Shown here one piece after another: positions 1 to 7,246 of a stretch of 27,619 nt of DNA. The position numbers were made by a program, and so were the translations under genes. Numbering within the stretch: the first letter of the stretch is position 1; each line of letters begins with the position of its first letter. Source of the stretch: an uncultured Coriobacteriales bacterium (lineage in GTDB: Bacteria; Actinomycetota; Coriobacteriia; Coriobacteriales; UMGS124); contig CAKUFZ010000024.1 in NCBI GenBank assembly GCA_934654475.1, positions 1-27,619 of the forward strand, read 5' to 3'. The notes under the pieces are model-generated. The model saw nothing but the letters and a program-made list of their open reading frames with translations, did no database searches and was not told the DNA's origin.

Positions 1-751
1 GCGCTCCCTCTCCAACAGCGTCGAACCCATCGGACCAGACCCTTCCCGCGCACCCGGCGGCCCCATGCGACGCGTGCACAGCCCGTCCCCGTCGGTTCGG
101 TTGCGCGCATCCGCTGCGGAAGTCGTCAAAAAGTACACTTTTCCGCTTCTCAATAGCTGGAGCATTATACACGACCTCCGAGGACGAAACCGCAGGTCGA
201 CTTCCTTTTGTTACATCCATCTTAGTTTTTCTTACCCCTCGTCAAAAAGTGTACTTTTTTGCACAGCAGAAAAGTAGTCCTGACCTGCGGTTTCGTCGTT
301 TGTGCCGCAACTGTGTTTTCTGGGCGCGGCAGATTCCGGCCGCATTGGGCCGCTTGCCCGGAAACGATGCCAAAAACGCCGTCGACAGCGAATTTACCAG
401 CTCAAATGCCACTCGCTCGGCGCGCATGATTCTGTTTGCGATGCGCCAATATAGTTCTTCGGCAGCTTCGCCCTCTCTTGCTGCTTGCTACTCACGGTTT
501 GCCGATTCGTCCTCGCCCGGCATCCCTTCACCTTGGCCGTCAACCTAGACTTTGGACACTTGAAGGCCCTGGCGTCGCTCGATCGCAACCTGTGCTACGC
601 ACTGCTGCCCCTCACGCTCGACGCGGAGCACGCAGCGCGCACCAAGCTCGTGCGTCTCATAACCGAGCTCGAGGATGAAGGGTTAGGTTGAAAATCAAGG
701 AGGGTGCGATTCCTGGCGTAGGCACGGCCGCACGTTAATCTCCAAATCCTC
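1..751. other. Gene-poor, probably decayed region
   Basis: I see no convincing gene here. Short open frames exist on both strands, but none has a recognisable domain or a good ribosome binding site. A plus-strand frame ending at 691 has a fairly protein-like tail (about 555-690, with a TKLVRLITELEDEG stretch) that could be the end of a degraded gene, but I cannot name it. The recognisable structure is the set of inverted repeats at 126-297, listed separately. Together with the broken genes at 1644-2376 this suggests old accessory DNA. Confidence 0.5.
126..297. repeat. Two interleaved inverted-repeat pairs
   Basis: Pair A is AAAAGTACACTTTT at 129-142 and its exact reverse complement at 245-258. 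Pair B is GACGAAACCGCAGGTC at 183-198 and its exact 16-base reverse complement at 282-297. The order is A, B, A', B', so the pairs cross instead of nesting, and an RNA using both would be a pseudoknot. Each A arm is itself near-palindromic (AAAAGT, two bases, ACTTTT) and is preceded by GTC, so A and A' may simply be two copies of one operator-like site. Function is unknown. Confidence 0.75.
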
Positions 752-780
752 TTGTGCCCGAAAGCGCCTCATGGTATAAA
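752..780 (+). promoter_or_regulatory. Candidate promoter of the DUF3800 gene
   Basis: TTGTGC at 752-757 and TATAAA at 775-780 are separated by 17 bases, a sigma-70-like arrangement. It would start transcription near 787, leaving a leader of about 70 bases that contains the hairpin at 817-835. This is inferred from sequence match only. Confidence 0.45.
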
Positions 781-816
781 TTGAATCGGTGGCACGACAA
801 GTGCTACTTCCAAGCT

Positions 817-835
817 GCCGGAGGTGTCCTCCGGC
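817..835 (+). promoter_or_regulatory. Leader hairpin before the DUF3800 gene
   Basis: A perfect 8-bp stem, GCCGGAGG / CCTCCGGC, closes a three-base TGT loop and is followed by TTCTTG. It lies 25 bases before the start codon at 860 and downstream of the candidate promoter. It could act as an attenuator in the leader, or be a terminator left from an earlier transcript. Confidence 0.5.
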
Positions 836-859
836 TTCTTGCATTTATAAGGGGGCGTT

Positions 860-1534
860 TTGCGCGAGCTCAGCATCTTCGTGGACGAGTCGGGGAGCCA
901 GAGCGGGCACTCCAAGTACTGCCTCGTCACGCTGCTGATGCACGACCAGGGCGAGCCCGTCGGCCCATTGATTGCGAGGTACGAGGATGACCTGCGCGCA
1001 AAGGGCCTGCCCGACCTCCCGTTCCACGCCTCCCCACTGATGAACGGCCACGACGACTACGAGAGCCTGGACCTTGGCTGCCGTAAGCGGTTGCTGGCCG
1101 CATTCGAGGGCTTCGTGCGCGGTGTGCCGTGCAGCTACAAGGCCTTCTCGTACAGGCGCAGCGAGGTTGACGCGCCGGAGCTGTTCATCGCCCGCTTCAA
1201 GCGCGACCTCGTTGTCTTCCTGACCGACAACCTCGAATACTTCCAAAGCTTCGACAAGGTGAAGATCTACTACGACAACGGCCAGCAGATGGTCACATCG
1301 GCCCTGCATGGCGCCATCGACTACGTGCTCTCGAAGGACGCGGTGCTCTACCGCATGGCGAGCGCGCTGGACTACCGCCTGTTCCAGGCGGTGGACTACC
1401 TGTGCACATTGGAGCTGACCGATCTGAAGTTCCGCGACAAGTGCCTGATGGTGACCGACGTGAAGGTGTTCGGCGAGGACTACCAGAAGTTCAAGCAGAA
1501 CCACCTGAAGAGGATTAGGCGGAAGTCCTTCTAG
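860..1534 (+). CDS. DUF3800 domain protein
   Basis: This 224-residue protein has the hallmarks of the DUF3800 family: the N-terminal IFVDESG motif (residues 6-12), a central YYDNGQ motif, and a late DYRLFQAVDYLCTLE segment. The family is thought to have an RNase H-like fold and often appears in mobile or defence-associated loci, but its biochemical role is not settled. The start is TTG at 860, preceded by AAGGGGG (849-855). The first internal ATG, at about codon 27, would remove the VDESG motif. The gene stands alone, with a promoter and hairpin in front and a terminator behind. Its base use resembles the rest of the window. The family call is firm; the function is unknown. Confidence 0.88.
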   Translation: MRELSIFVDESGSQSGHSKYCLVTLLMHDQGEPVGPLIARYEDDLRAKGLPDLPFHASPLMNGHDDYESLDLGCRKRLLAAFEGFVRGVPCSYKAFSYRRSEVDAPELFIARFKRDLVVFLTDNLEYFQSFDKVKIYYDNGQQMVTSALHGAIDYVLSKDAVLYRMASALDYRLFQAVDYLCTLELTDLKFRDKCLMVTDVKVFGEDYQKFKQNHLKRIRRKSF

Positions 1535-1562
1535 CTGCCGTTATTCATTGAGTGTGTGACAT

Positions 1563-1608
1563 GCCCGTACTCTGGACCGCAAGGTTTCAAGGTGCGGGCT
1601 TTTCTTTT
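1563..1608 (+). terminator. Terminator after the DUF3800 gene
   Basis: GCCCGTAC (1563-1570) pairs with GTGCGGGC (1592-1599), with one U-G pair. A small inner ACC-GCAA-GGT hairpin sits in the loop, and TTTTCTTTT follows. It begins 28 bases after the stop codon. Confidence 0.7.
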
Positions 1609-1643
1609 GGCCCGCCTGAGTTTTGGAAGGCAGGTCTATTCGC

Positions 1644-1891
1644 ATGGACGGTGGGATGGATGGTTCGCAAGCGCAGGGCGAAAAGCAGCAAGGCGACGTC
1701 GCGCAAGGCGGCGGCGAAACGCAGGGCGCGCGCAAGTAGGCGCGGGCGTGCAAGCTGTTGCCGACGCGGCCGAGCCTTGGCTGTTCGCGGATTCGGCTGA
1801 CGGTGCCACGGGGCTGGAGCCGGTTGGTGTTGCCAAAGCAGCCGATGCCGATATGAAGCGTTGGCGTGCGATCGCCGGTTTGGAGGATTAG
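1644..1891 (+). pseudogene. Possible frameshifted remnant of an unknown gene
   Basis: An ATG at 1644 opens a 31-codon frame rich in Gly and Gln that ends at TAG 1737-1739. A different frame then continues from about 1748 to a stop at 1891 with a protein-like acidic tail (EPWLFADSADG, then MKRWRAIAGLED). The two pieces look like one gene broken by a frameshift, and a terminator-like hairpin follows at 1951. I do not recognise the family. The weak point is that the region is very GC-rich, so open frames arise easily here. Confidence 0.3.
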
Positions 1892-1950
1892 CGGACGGGA
1901 CACGGTGACCGCCGGGACGACGGCAAGATGCGCGACGGCAAACATGGCAA

Positions 1951-1986
1951 GGCGGAGACGCGCAAGCGGTTCCGCCTAGTTTTTTA
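1951..1986 (+). terminator. Terminator-like hairpin
   Basis: GGCGGA (1951-1956) pairs with TCCGCC (1971-1976). An inner CGC-GCAA-GCG stem has a GCAA tetraloop, and a run of T follows at 1980-1985. It fits the end of whatever once lay at 1644-1891. Confidence 0.6.
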
Positions 1987-2021
1987 AGTCCCTTGCGCTG
2001 CCGCAGGGTCTTCTGCTCGGG

Positions 2022-2376
2022 CATCTACTCGGTCGATTACTCGGTAAAATAAGGCAATAAAATTCGATATACAGCCGCCTTACCAGCTAAAACGTCATTT
2101 ATGACTCGAACATCTACTCGGTAACTTGCTCGGTCAGGATTGCTTGTTTCCCGTGATTCGATAGAACTGATGAGGATCCCTGCTGTTTTTACCTTCCCAC
2201 TCAAGCAGGCCGTTTACAGCGAGGCCTCTCAGCACGCTGCGCGCCGTCTTGTCGGCGAGATTTGCCGCCGCCGCTAATTCGCCTGTGGTCACTTTGCCGT
2301 TCGTCACGGCGAGTTTGATGGCCGCACGCTCGCTTTCGCCTTGGGAGATCCGCCCAAATAAGAACTCGACCCCCGC
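2022..2376 (-). pseudogene. 3' remnant of an ATP-binding / winged-helix protein
   Basis: Read on the minus strand, 2376 to 2134 is open for about 80 codons with no usable start and a stop just upstream. The translation is a clear winged helix: a GELAAAANLADKTARSVLRG helix-turn-helix, then GLLEWEGK and a QFYRI wing. One frame over, beyond the TGA at 2134-2136, the same strand reads LTEQVTE before a TAG. At 2026-2045 degenerate ACCGAG repeats recur with TAA and TAG codons. T-E-Q-V repeats beside a winged helix are typical of AlbA_2/Schlafen-like ATP-binding regulators (COG2865 group). I infer a 5'-truncated, frameshifted gene of that kind. The winged helix is visible; the family is inference. 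Confidence 0.55.
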
Positions 2377-2402
2377 TCAACTCACCCGTTGAACGTAACC
2401 CC

Positions 2403-2445
2403 TTAGCTGGCAGCTAATGAATCTATCCGGCACGCTGCCTACAAT
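2403..2445 (+). promoter_or_regulatory. Palindromic operator and promoter for the gene at 2484
   Basis: TTAGCTG (2403-2409), a single G, then CAGCTAA (2411-2417) form a perfect 15-bp palindrome. It abuts a weak -35 (ATGAAT at 2417-2422), which is followed after 17 bases by TACAAT (2440-2445). The arrangement looks like a regulated promoter. The regulator is unknown; the helix-turn-helix protein encoded at 3349 is one candidate. Confidence 0.5.
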
Positions 2446-2483
2446 CCCCTCGTCAGCAATCAGACGCGACGAAAGGGGCCATC

Positions 2484-3254
2484 ATGGCACACGCGGAACA
2501 AGAAATGAACGGGCAGGACGCATGCGGCGCAGGCAAGCCAGCCACCTCGGCAATGGCGATTGTGGGACTTGTGCTCGGAATCGTGGCGCTTGCGACCTCC
2601 TGGATGCCCATCTTCAACAACGGCTCGTTCTTCCTTGCCCTGCTAGGAGCAATTTTTGCCATCGTGGGGCTCACGGCCACTTTGAGGCGCACCCGTTCGG
2701 GTAAGGGGCTTGCCATTGCAGGCCTCATCATTTGCATCATCGCCTGCGCAGCCGTGCTCGCCGCCCAGCAGGCTACCTCGAAAGCCTTCAACGACGCCGT
2801 CGACAGCGCCAAGAACGGCCCTGCAGTCACCTCGACGAGCGCTGCCCCCGCAGACACGCCTGACGACACCGATACCGCGACGCAATCCCAAGACCTCGCC
2901 CTGGGCACCTCCATTACCTTGGGGAACGGCCTTTCCGTCTCGGTGGACTCCGTTGATACGAGCCTTACGAAACATGACGGCTCCCCCATCGCGGCCGTCA
3001 CGGTCACCTACACCAACGGCAGCTCTCAAGAGGCCAGCTTCAACGTCTACGATTGGAAGGCTCAGGACACCCAAGGCGCCCAACGCTCGCAGACGTTTTA
3101 CAGCGGTGACGACGTTGTCAGCCTGGGCTCGGGTACCCTTGCCCCCGACGGCACGGTGACGGGCGCCGTTTGCTTCGAAGGTGACATCACCAAGGCGCTG
3201 TACTACGCGTCGATGTTCTCAAACAGTGCCACGGCAAGCTGGAGCCTCTCGTAG
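2484..3254 (+). CDS. Membrane protein with DUF4190-like N-terminus and DUF4352/DUF5067-like exported domain
   Basis: This 256-residue protein starts at ATG 2484 after GAAAGGGG. Residues about 22-105 carry closely spaced hydrophobic segments (AMAIVGLVLGIVAL, FFLALLGAIFAIVGL, LAIAGLIICIIACAAVLAA) with the small, Gly/Ala-rich character of DUF4190. A Thr/Ser/Ala/Asp-rich linker follows (about 115-145), then a C-terminal domain of about 110 residues that resembles telokin-like DUF4352/DUF5067 domains in having an expected beta-rich pattern (SVDSVD, VTYTNGSS, FNVYDWKAQD). The C-terminal domain probably faces outside the membrane. No enzymatic motif is visible. It lies just before the helix-turn-helix/kinase pair on the same strand and may belong with it. 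Family assignment is by pattern; function is unknown. Confidence 0.7.
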   Translation: MAHAEQEMNGQDACGAGKPATSAMAIVGLVLGIVALATSWMPIFNNGSFFLALLGAIFAIVGLTATLRRTRSGKGLAIAGLIICIIACAAVLAAQQATSKAFNDAVDSAKNGPAVTSTSAAPADTPDDTDTATQSQDLALGTSITLGNGLSVSVDSVDTSLTKHDGSPIAAVTVTYTNGSSQEASFNVYDWKAQDTQGAQRSQTFYSGDDVVSLGSGTLAPDGTVTGAVCFEGDITKALYYASMFSNSATASWSLS

Positions 3255-3348
3255 AGAAACGCGTACGGCGCAGAACCTCCCCCGCCGCCCCACCCGCACG
3301 TTCACGCTATTCTGTACAGCAACGCCCCCTGCACCTTGGAGACACACG

Positions 3349-3768
3349 ATGAGCGAGCCTTTGACCGAAAACGAACTCGACCGGCTGTTGCACGCCCCCA
3401 GCGTCGACGAATTTTTGGACCAACAGGAAACCACCGAACGAAGCCTTGCCGACTATCTCAGCGAACTCCTCGCCGCCAAGCGTCTCGAGCGTGCCCAGGT
3501 GGTGCGTATGGCCAACCTCAACGAGACCTTCGGCTACCAGATTTTCAAAGGGACGCGCCATCCCTCCCGCGACAAGGTGTTGCAAATTGCCTTTGCCATG
3601 GCCCTCTCCCTGCGAGAGACAAACCGGGCGCTCCGAGCGGCGGGCACAAACGAGCTCAACGCCAAGTGCCGCCGCGACGCCATCATCATCTTCTGCCTCG
3701 ACCGCGGCTGCTCGCTGCAAAAGGTCAACGAGGAGCTCTACCGCTTTGGAGAAGAGACCGTTTGCTGA
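3349..3768 (+). CDS. Small helix-turn-helix protein next to a Ser/Thr kinase
   Basis: This 139-residue protein starts at ATG 3349, with GGAG about ten bases before it. The frame is open further upstream but has no ribosome binding site there. Residues about 38-90 look like an XRE/lambda-repressor-type helix-turn-helix: LAAKRLERAQVVRMANLNETFGYQIFKG followed by SRDKVLQIAFAMALSLRETNRAL. The C-terminal half is helical, ending CSLQKVNEELYRFGEETVC. The N-terminus is acidic with a TTERS stretch that could be phosphorylated. The kinase gene starts 90 bases downstream on the same strand, though a terminator lies between them. I infer a regulator or adaptor that works with the kinase, possibly as its substrate; this is not proven by the sequence. 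Confidence 0.75.
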   Translation: MSEPLTENELDRLLHAPSVDEFLDQQETTERSLADYLSELLAAKRLERAQVVRMANLNETFGYQIFKGTRHPSRDKVLQIAFAMALSLRETNRALRAAGTNELNAKCRRDAIIIFCLDRGCSLQKVNEELYRFGEETVC

Positions 3769-3807
3769 AAGGCGTGGCCGAGACTTCCCAGGAAGGCTTA
3801 TCATCGA

Positions 3808-3836
3808 GGCGGGCCCATCTGGGTCCGCCTTTTCTT
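3808..3836 (+). terminator. Terminator between the helix-turn-helix and kinase genes
   Basis: GGCGGGCCC (3808-3816) pairs with GGGTCCGCC (3821-3829) around an ATCT loop, followed by TTTTCTT. Its position 40 bases after one gene and 22 before the next suggests partial read-through, giving less kinase than helix-turn-helix protein, or a separate kinase promoter that I could not locate. Confidence 0.75.
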
Positions 3837-3858
3837 CCCCCCCGTACGCACTCGGAGC

Positions 3859-5196
3859 ATGATGGAACCCACTGGCTCAACTACCAGCATAGACCCCTTG
3901 GCTGAGATGCTCGAGCGCTTCGAGAACGATACGTGCTATCGCGTGGATGCCCTCATCAAGCAGACGCAGGTTGAGCGCACCGAGAGAGTCTATCGGCTGG
4001 GCACGGCCGATACGCAAGAGACGGGCCCCTTCATCCGCAAGTACATCGCCCGTCAAAGCGGCCTGGGCGAGGTATATCAGCTGCTGTTTGAGAAACAGCA
4101 GGCAGGCAAACGCCTCAAGCATGTCCCCCGCATCCTTGACTGCGGCCTCATAGGCGACAAGCTCGTCGTCGTCATGGAGACCGCACCAGGCAAGACGCTC
4201 GTCGCATGCGTGGAGGCGCTGCCTGGGCAAAAGGAACGCCTCGACTTCACACAGCGGGTGTTTCCCGAGCTCTGCGACGCAGTTGAGGAACCCCATACCG
4301 CTTTCGAGCGCCCCATCATCCATCGCGACATCACGCCCACCAATGTCATGGTCGACCTCGACGAGAGCGAAGGCCGCACGCCCACGGTGATGCTCCTTGA
4401 CTTCGGCATCTCCCGCGTCTTCAAACCCCAAGCCGACCACGACACGGCATATTTGGGCACACGCCCCTATGCGCCGCCCGAGCAGTGCGGTTTTGGCCAG
4501 ACAAGCGTGCAGACCGACGTCTATGCCCTGGGGGCGGTGCTGTTCTATTGCCTGACGGGCAGGCCCATGTCAAACAACGACCGGCTGGTTGACTATGCCG
4601 ATCCGTCGATTCCCAGCGACCTCAGGCGCGTCATCGCCAAGGCCTGCGCGCTGGACACTAAAGGCCGCTATATGAGCGCAGGGGACTTGAAGATAGCCTT
4701 TGAGGCGTGCCCCTCGATCAGAGCCGTGGCGAGGGCGCGTCTGCAAAAACCCGTTCCCGTACGCCCTTCTGCCCCTGACACACGTCAGACGAATAGCTCC
4801 CCCGAACAATCGCCCCGCCCACGAAGCCCGCAAGGCGCTGTTCTTACGTTGCTCGCCCATCTGCCCGATGCGATTCCCACCTGGATTTGCCGCATCTGGA
4901 ACGCGTTCATTGCCCTGAACTGGGTACTGTACACGTATGCCTCCTGGTTCACGACCTCGCAGGCGCTGCCCGAAGGCACCCCGTTTTGGCTGAATCGCTG
5001 CTTTGCCACCTTCTATGTGCTGCTCTTTTCCAGCATCGCATATACGCTCTACGACAAGCGCCGCCTCTTTGCGCGGCTTGGCCTCAAGCATGACAGGTCC
5101 CTAGCGTACCAGGTCATTCGTTGCGTGCTGATCATATTGACCAGCTTGGTGACGCTCTTGGCAATCAACGTCACCTATACCGCCGCCATCTCCTAG
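3859..5196 (+). CDS. Membrane-anchored Hanks-type Ser/Thr protein kinase
   Basis: This 445-residue protein has an N-terminal kinase domain of about 280 residues. The ATP-anchoring Lys is probably K61 (FIRKYIA), the C-helix Glu lies in GLGEVYQLLFEK, the catalytic loop is HRDITPTN (D157, N162), the metal-binding motif is DFG at 181-183, and the activation segment ends in APPEQ. All key residues for activity are present. A Pro/Ser-rich linker (about 295-330) leads to three hydrophobic segments near 340-365, 377-400 and 417-440, so the kinase is cytoplasmic and tethered at its C-terminus. It has no PASTA or other sizeable external sensor domain, unlike PknB/PrkC. Two ATGs (3859, 3862) follow a CGGAG; either may start. 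Its partner is probably the protein encoded at 3349. Confidence 0.9.
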   Translation: MMEPTGSTTSIDPLAEMLERFENDTCYRVDALIKQTQVERTERVYRLGTADTQETGPFIRKYIARQSGLGEVYQLLFEKQQAGKRLKHVPRILDCGLIGDKLVVVMETAPGKTLVACVEALPGQKERLDFTQRVFPELCDAVEEPHTAFERPIIHRDITPTNVMVDLDESEGRTPTVMLLDFGISRVFKPQADHDTAYLGTRPYAPPEQCGFGQTSVQTDVYALGAVLFYCLTGRPMSNNDRLVDYADPSIPSDLRRVIAKACALDTKGRYMSAGDLKIAFEACPSIRAVARARLQKPVPVRPSAPDTRQTNSSPEQSPRPRSPQGAVLTLLAHLPDAIPTWICRIWNAFIALNWVLYTYASWFTTSQALPEGTPFWLNRCFATFYVLLFSSIAYTLYDKRRLFARLGLKHDRSLAYQVIRCVLIILTSLVTLLAINVTYTAAIS

Positions 5197-5283
5197 CCCT
5201 GGGTTGATAAACCCCGAGCCTTGAGAATGCGGGCACATCTACAGGAACGATGCACTAATCTTCATTTCTTTGCAAAATAGTGC

Positions 5284-5312
5284 TTGCATTCTCTTGGCGA
5301 AAGGATTAGTAT
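5284..5312 (+). promoter_or_regulatory. Candidate promoter of tRNA-Pro
   Basis: TTGCAT (5284-5289) and TAGTAT (5307-5312) are 17 bases apart, immediately upstream of the tRNA at 5327. This is a sequence match only. A better -10 hexamer (TATTAT, 5310-5315) exists but at a poor spacing. Confidence 0.45.
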
Positions 5313-5326
5313 TATTTCTTGCACTT

Positions 5327-5403
<77 letters not shown>

Positions 5404-5415
5404 TGCTCACAACGA

Positions 5416-5447
5416 GGCCAGGGACTGGAAACAGTTCCTGGCCTTTT
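5416..5447 (+). terminator. Terminator after tRNA-Pro
   Basis: GGCCAGGGACTG and CAGTTCCTGGCC form a stem at 5416-5443 with a GAAA loop, followed by TTTTT. It ends the tRNA transcript. Confidence 0.85.
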
Positions 5448-5504
5448 TGCTTTTTGTGCCTCTTTGCTCCCAGCCAGCACAGATCGCCCTCTCCTATTGC
5501 ATGC

Positions 5505-5542
5505 AAAAAGGGACCCGCTGCCACAATGGCAACGGGTCCCTT
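5505..5542 (-). terminator. Terminator of the sstT-ettA unit
   Basis: On the minus strand, AAGGGACCCG pairs with CGGGTCCCTT around a loop containing a second small stem (TTGCCA/TGGCAG), followed by TTTTTGC. It lies 24 bases past the ettA stop codon. Confidence 0.85.
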
Positions 5543-5566
5543 CGCGTTTCTGTGCTCTTCGCTTCG

Positions 5567-7246
5567 TTAGTCGCGCGTGAGCTTGCGGTGCAAGCGGTGC
5601 GGACGGGAAGCCTCCTGGCCCAGACGAGCCACGCGGTCGGTCTGGTAGGAATCGAAGTTGCCCTCGAACCAATGCCAGCGGCCAGGGTTCTCGTCGTCGC
5701 CTTCCCACGCAAGGATATGCGTGGCAATGCGGTCGAGGAACATACGGTCGTGGCTGACGACCACGGCGCAGCCCGGGAAGGCAAGCAGCGCCTCTTCGAG
5801 CGACTCGAGCGTCTCGGTGTCGAGGTCATTGGTAGGCTCATCGAGGAGCAGCAGGTTGCCGCCCTGCTTGAGCGTAAGCGCCAGGTTCAGGCGGTTGCGC
5901 TCGCCGCCGGACAGCATGCCGGCAAGCTTCTGCTGGTCGGAACCCTTGAAACCAAAGCTCGCCACATAAGCGCGCGTCTGGAACTCCTGGTCGCCGACCT
6001 TGATGAAGTCGTAGCCGTCGCCCACGACCTCCCAGACCTTCTTCTGCGGGTCGATGCCCGAGCGGTTCTGGTCGACGTAGGAGATGCTCACGCTCTCGCC
6101 GACCTCGAGGCTGCCGGAGGTCAGCTCCTCCAGGCCCACGATGGTCTTGAACAGCGTGGTCTTACCCACACCGTTGGGGCCGATGACGCCGACGATGCCG
6201 TTGCGCGGCAGCGAGAACGATAGATCGTCGATAAGCACGCGGTCGCCGAAGCACTTGCGGATGTTTTTGGCCTCGAGCACCTTGGAGCCCAGGCGCGGGC
6301 CCACAGGGATGGTGATGTCCGTAAGGTCGTTCTTCTTGAACTGACGGGCCTGCGCCTCCATCTCCTCGTAGCGCGCAAGACGGGCCTTGTTCTTGGCCTG
6401 ACGCGCCTTGGGGCTGGAACGCACCCACTCGAGCTCGCTCTCAAGCCTCTTGACGAGCTTCTCCTGCTGCTGGCCCTGAAGGGCAAGGCGGCGGGCCTTC
6501 GTGTCGAGGTAGGTGGAGTAGTTGCCCTCGTAGGGATAGAGGTGGCCGCGGTCAACCTCGCAGATCCACTGCGCGACGTTGTCGAGGAAGTAACGGTCGT
6601 GCGTGACGGCCAGAACCGCGCCCGGGTAGTTCGCCAGGAACTGCTCGAGCCACAGGACGCTCTCGGCGTCGAGGTGGTTGGTAGGCTCGTCGAGGAGCAG
6701 AAGGTCGGGTGCCTCAAGTAGAATCTTGCACAAGGCAACACGACGACGCTCGCCTCCCGAAAGCACGTTCACCGGTGCGTCGGGATCGGGGCACTGCAGG
6801 GCATCCATGGCCTGGGAGAGCTGCGAGTCGAGGTCCCAGCCGTTGGCGGCATCGATCTCGTCCTGCAGGCGGCCCATCTCGGCCATGAGGGCGTCGAAGT
6901 CCGCGTCGGGCGCGGCCATTTCCTCGCCAATCTGGTTGAAGCGCTCAACCTTGGCAATAACGTCAGCAAACGCCATGCGAATGTTCTCGACCACGGTCTT
7001 GGAGTCGTCGAGCGGGGGCTCCTGCTCGAGCAGACCCACCGTGAAGCCCGGAGTGAGCCTGCACTCGCCGGCCGAGCACTCCAGACGACCCGCCATGACC
7101 TTGAGCAAGGTGGACTTACCCATGCCGTTGGGGCCCACCACGCCGATCTTGGCACCGGGGAAGAAGCCCATCGTCACCTCATCGAGGATGACCTTGTCGC
7201 CATATGCGAGACGGGCACCATGCATTTGAAAGACGAACTCTGCCAC
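5567..7246 (-). CDS. ettA: Energy-dependent translational throttle protein EttA (ABC-F)
   Basis: This 559-residue protein has two tandem ABC ATPase domains and no membrane segments, matching EttA in length (about 555). Walker A motifs are GPNGMGKST (about residue 39) and GPNGVGKTT. Signature motifs are LSGGERRRVAL and LSGGERNRLNL, and both Walker B regions read LLLLDEPTNHLD or LLLLDEPTNDLD. Between the domains lies the basic inter-domain linker (KNKARLARYEEMEAQ) that contacts P-site tRNA. EttA gates the first elongation step on the ribosome according to energy status. The start is GTG at 7246, directly after the sstT stop (TAA 7249-7247) and behind a good GGAGG, so the two genes are co-transcribed and perhaps translationally coupled. 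Confidence 0.95.
   Translation of the reverse strand: MAEFVFQMHGARLAYGDKVILDEVTMGFFPGAKIGVVGPNGMGKSTLLKVMAGRLECSAGECRLTPGFTVGLLEQEPPLDDSKTVVENIRMAFADVIAKVERFNQIGEEMAAPDADFDALMAEMGRLQDEIDAANGWDLDSQLSQAMDALQCPDPDAPVNVLSGGERRRVALCKILLEAPDLLLLDEPTNHLDAESVLWLEQFLANYPGAVLAVTHDRYFLDNVAQWICEVDRGHLYPYEGNYSTYLDTKARRLALQGQQQEKLVKRLESELEWVRSSPKARQAKNKARLARYEEMEAQARQFKKNDLTDITIPVGPRLGSKVLEAKNIRKCFGDRVLIDDLSFSLPRNGIVGVIGPNGVGKTTLFKTIVGLEELTSGSLEVGESVSISYVDQNRSGIDPQKKVWEVVGDGYDFIKVGDQEFQTRAYVASFGFKGSDQQKLAGMLSGGERNRLNLALTLKQGGNLLLLDEPTNDLDTETLESLEEALLAFPGCAVVVSHDRMFLDRIATHILAWEGDDENPGRWHWFEGNFDSYQTDRVARLGQEASRPHRLHRKLTRD

Noticed and set aside
485..691. Small plus-strand gene ending in a charged helix
   Set aside because: No ribosome binding site, no recognisable family and no partner; possibly the end of a degraded gene, so not called.
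2026..2134. Iterons or a plasmid/phage origin (TACTCGGT repeats)
   Set aside because: Read on the minus strand they fit degenerate Thr-Glu codons beside a winged helix; no Rep gene or AT-rich origin is present.
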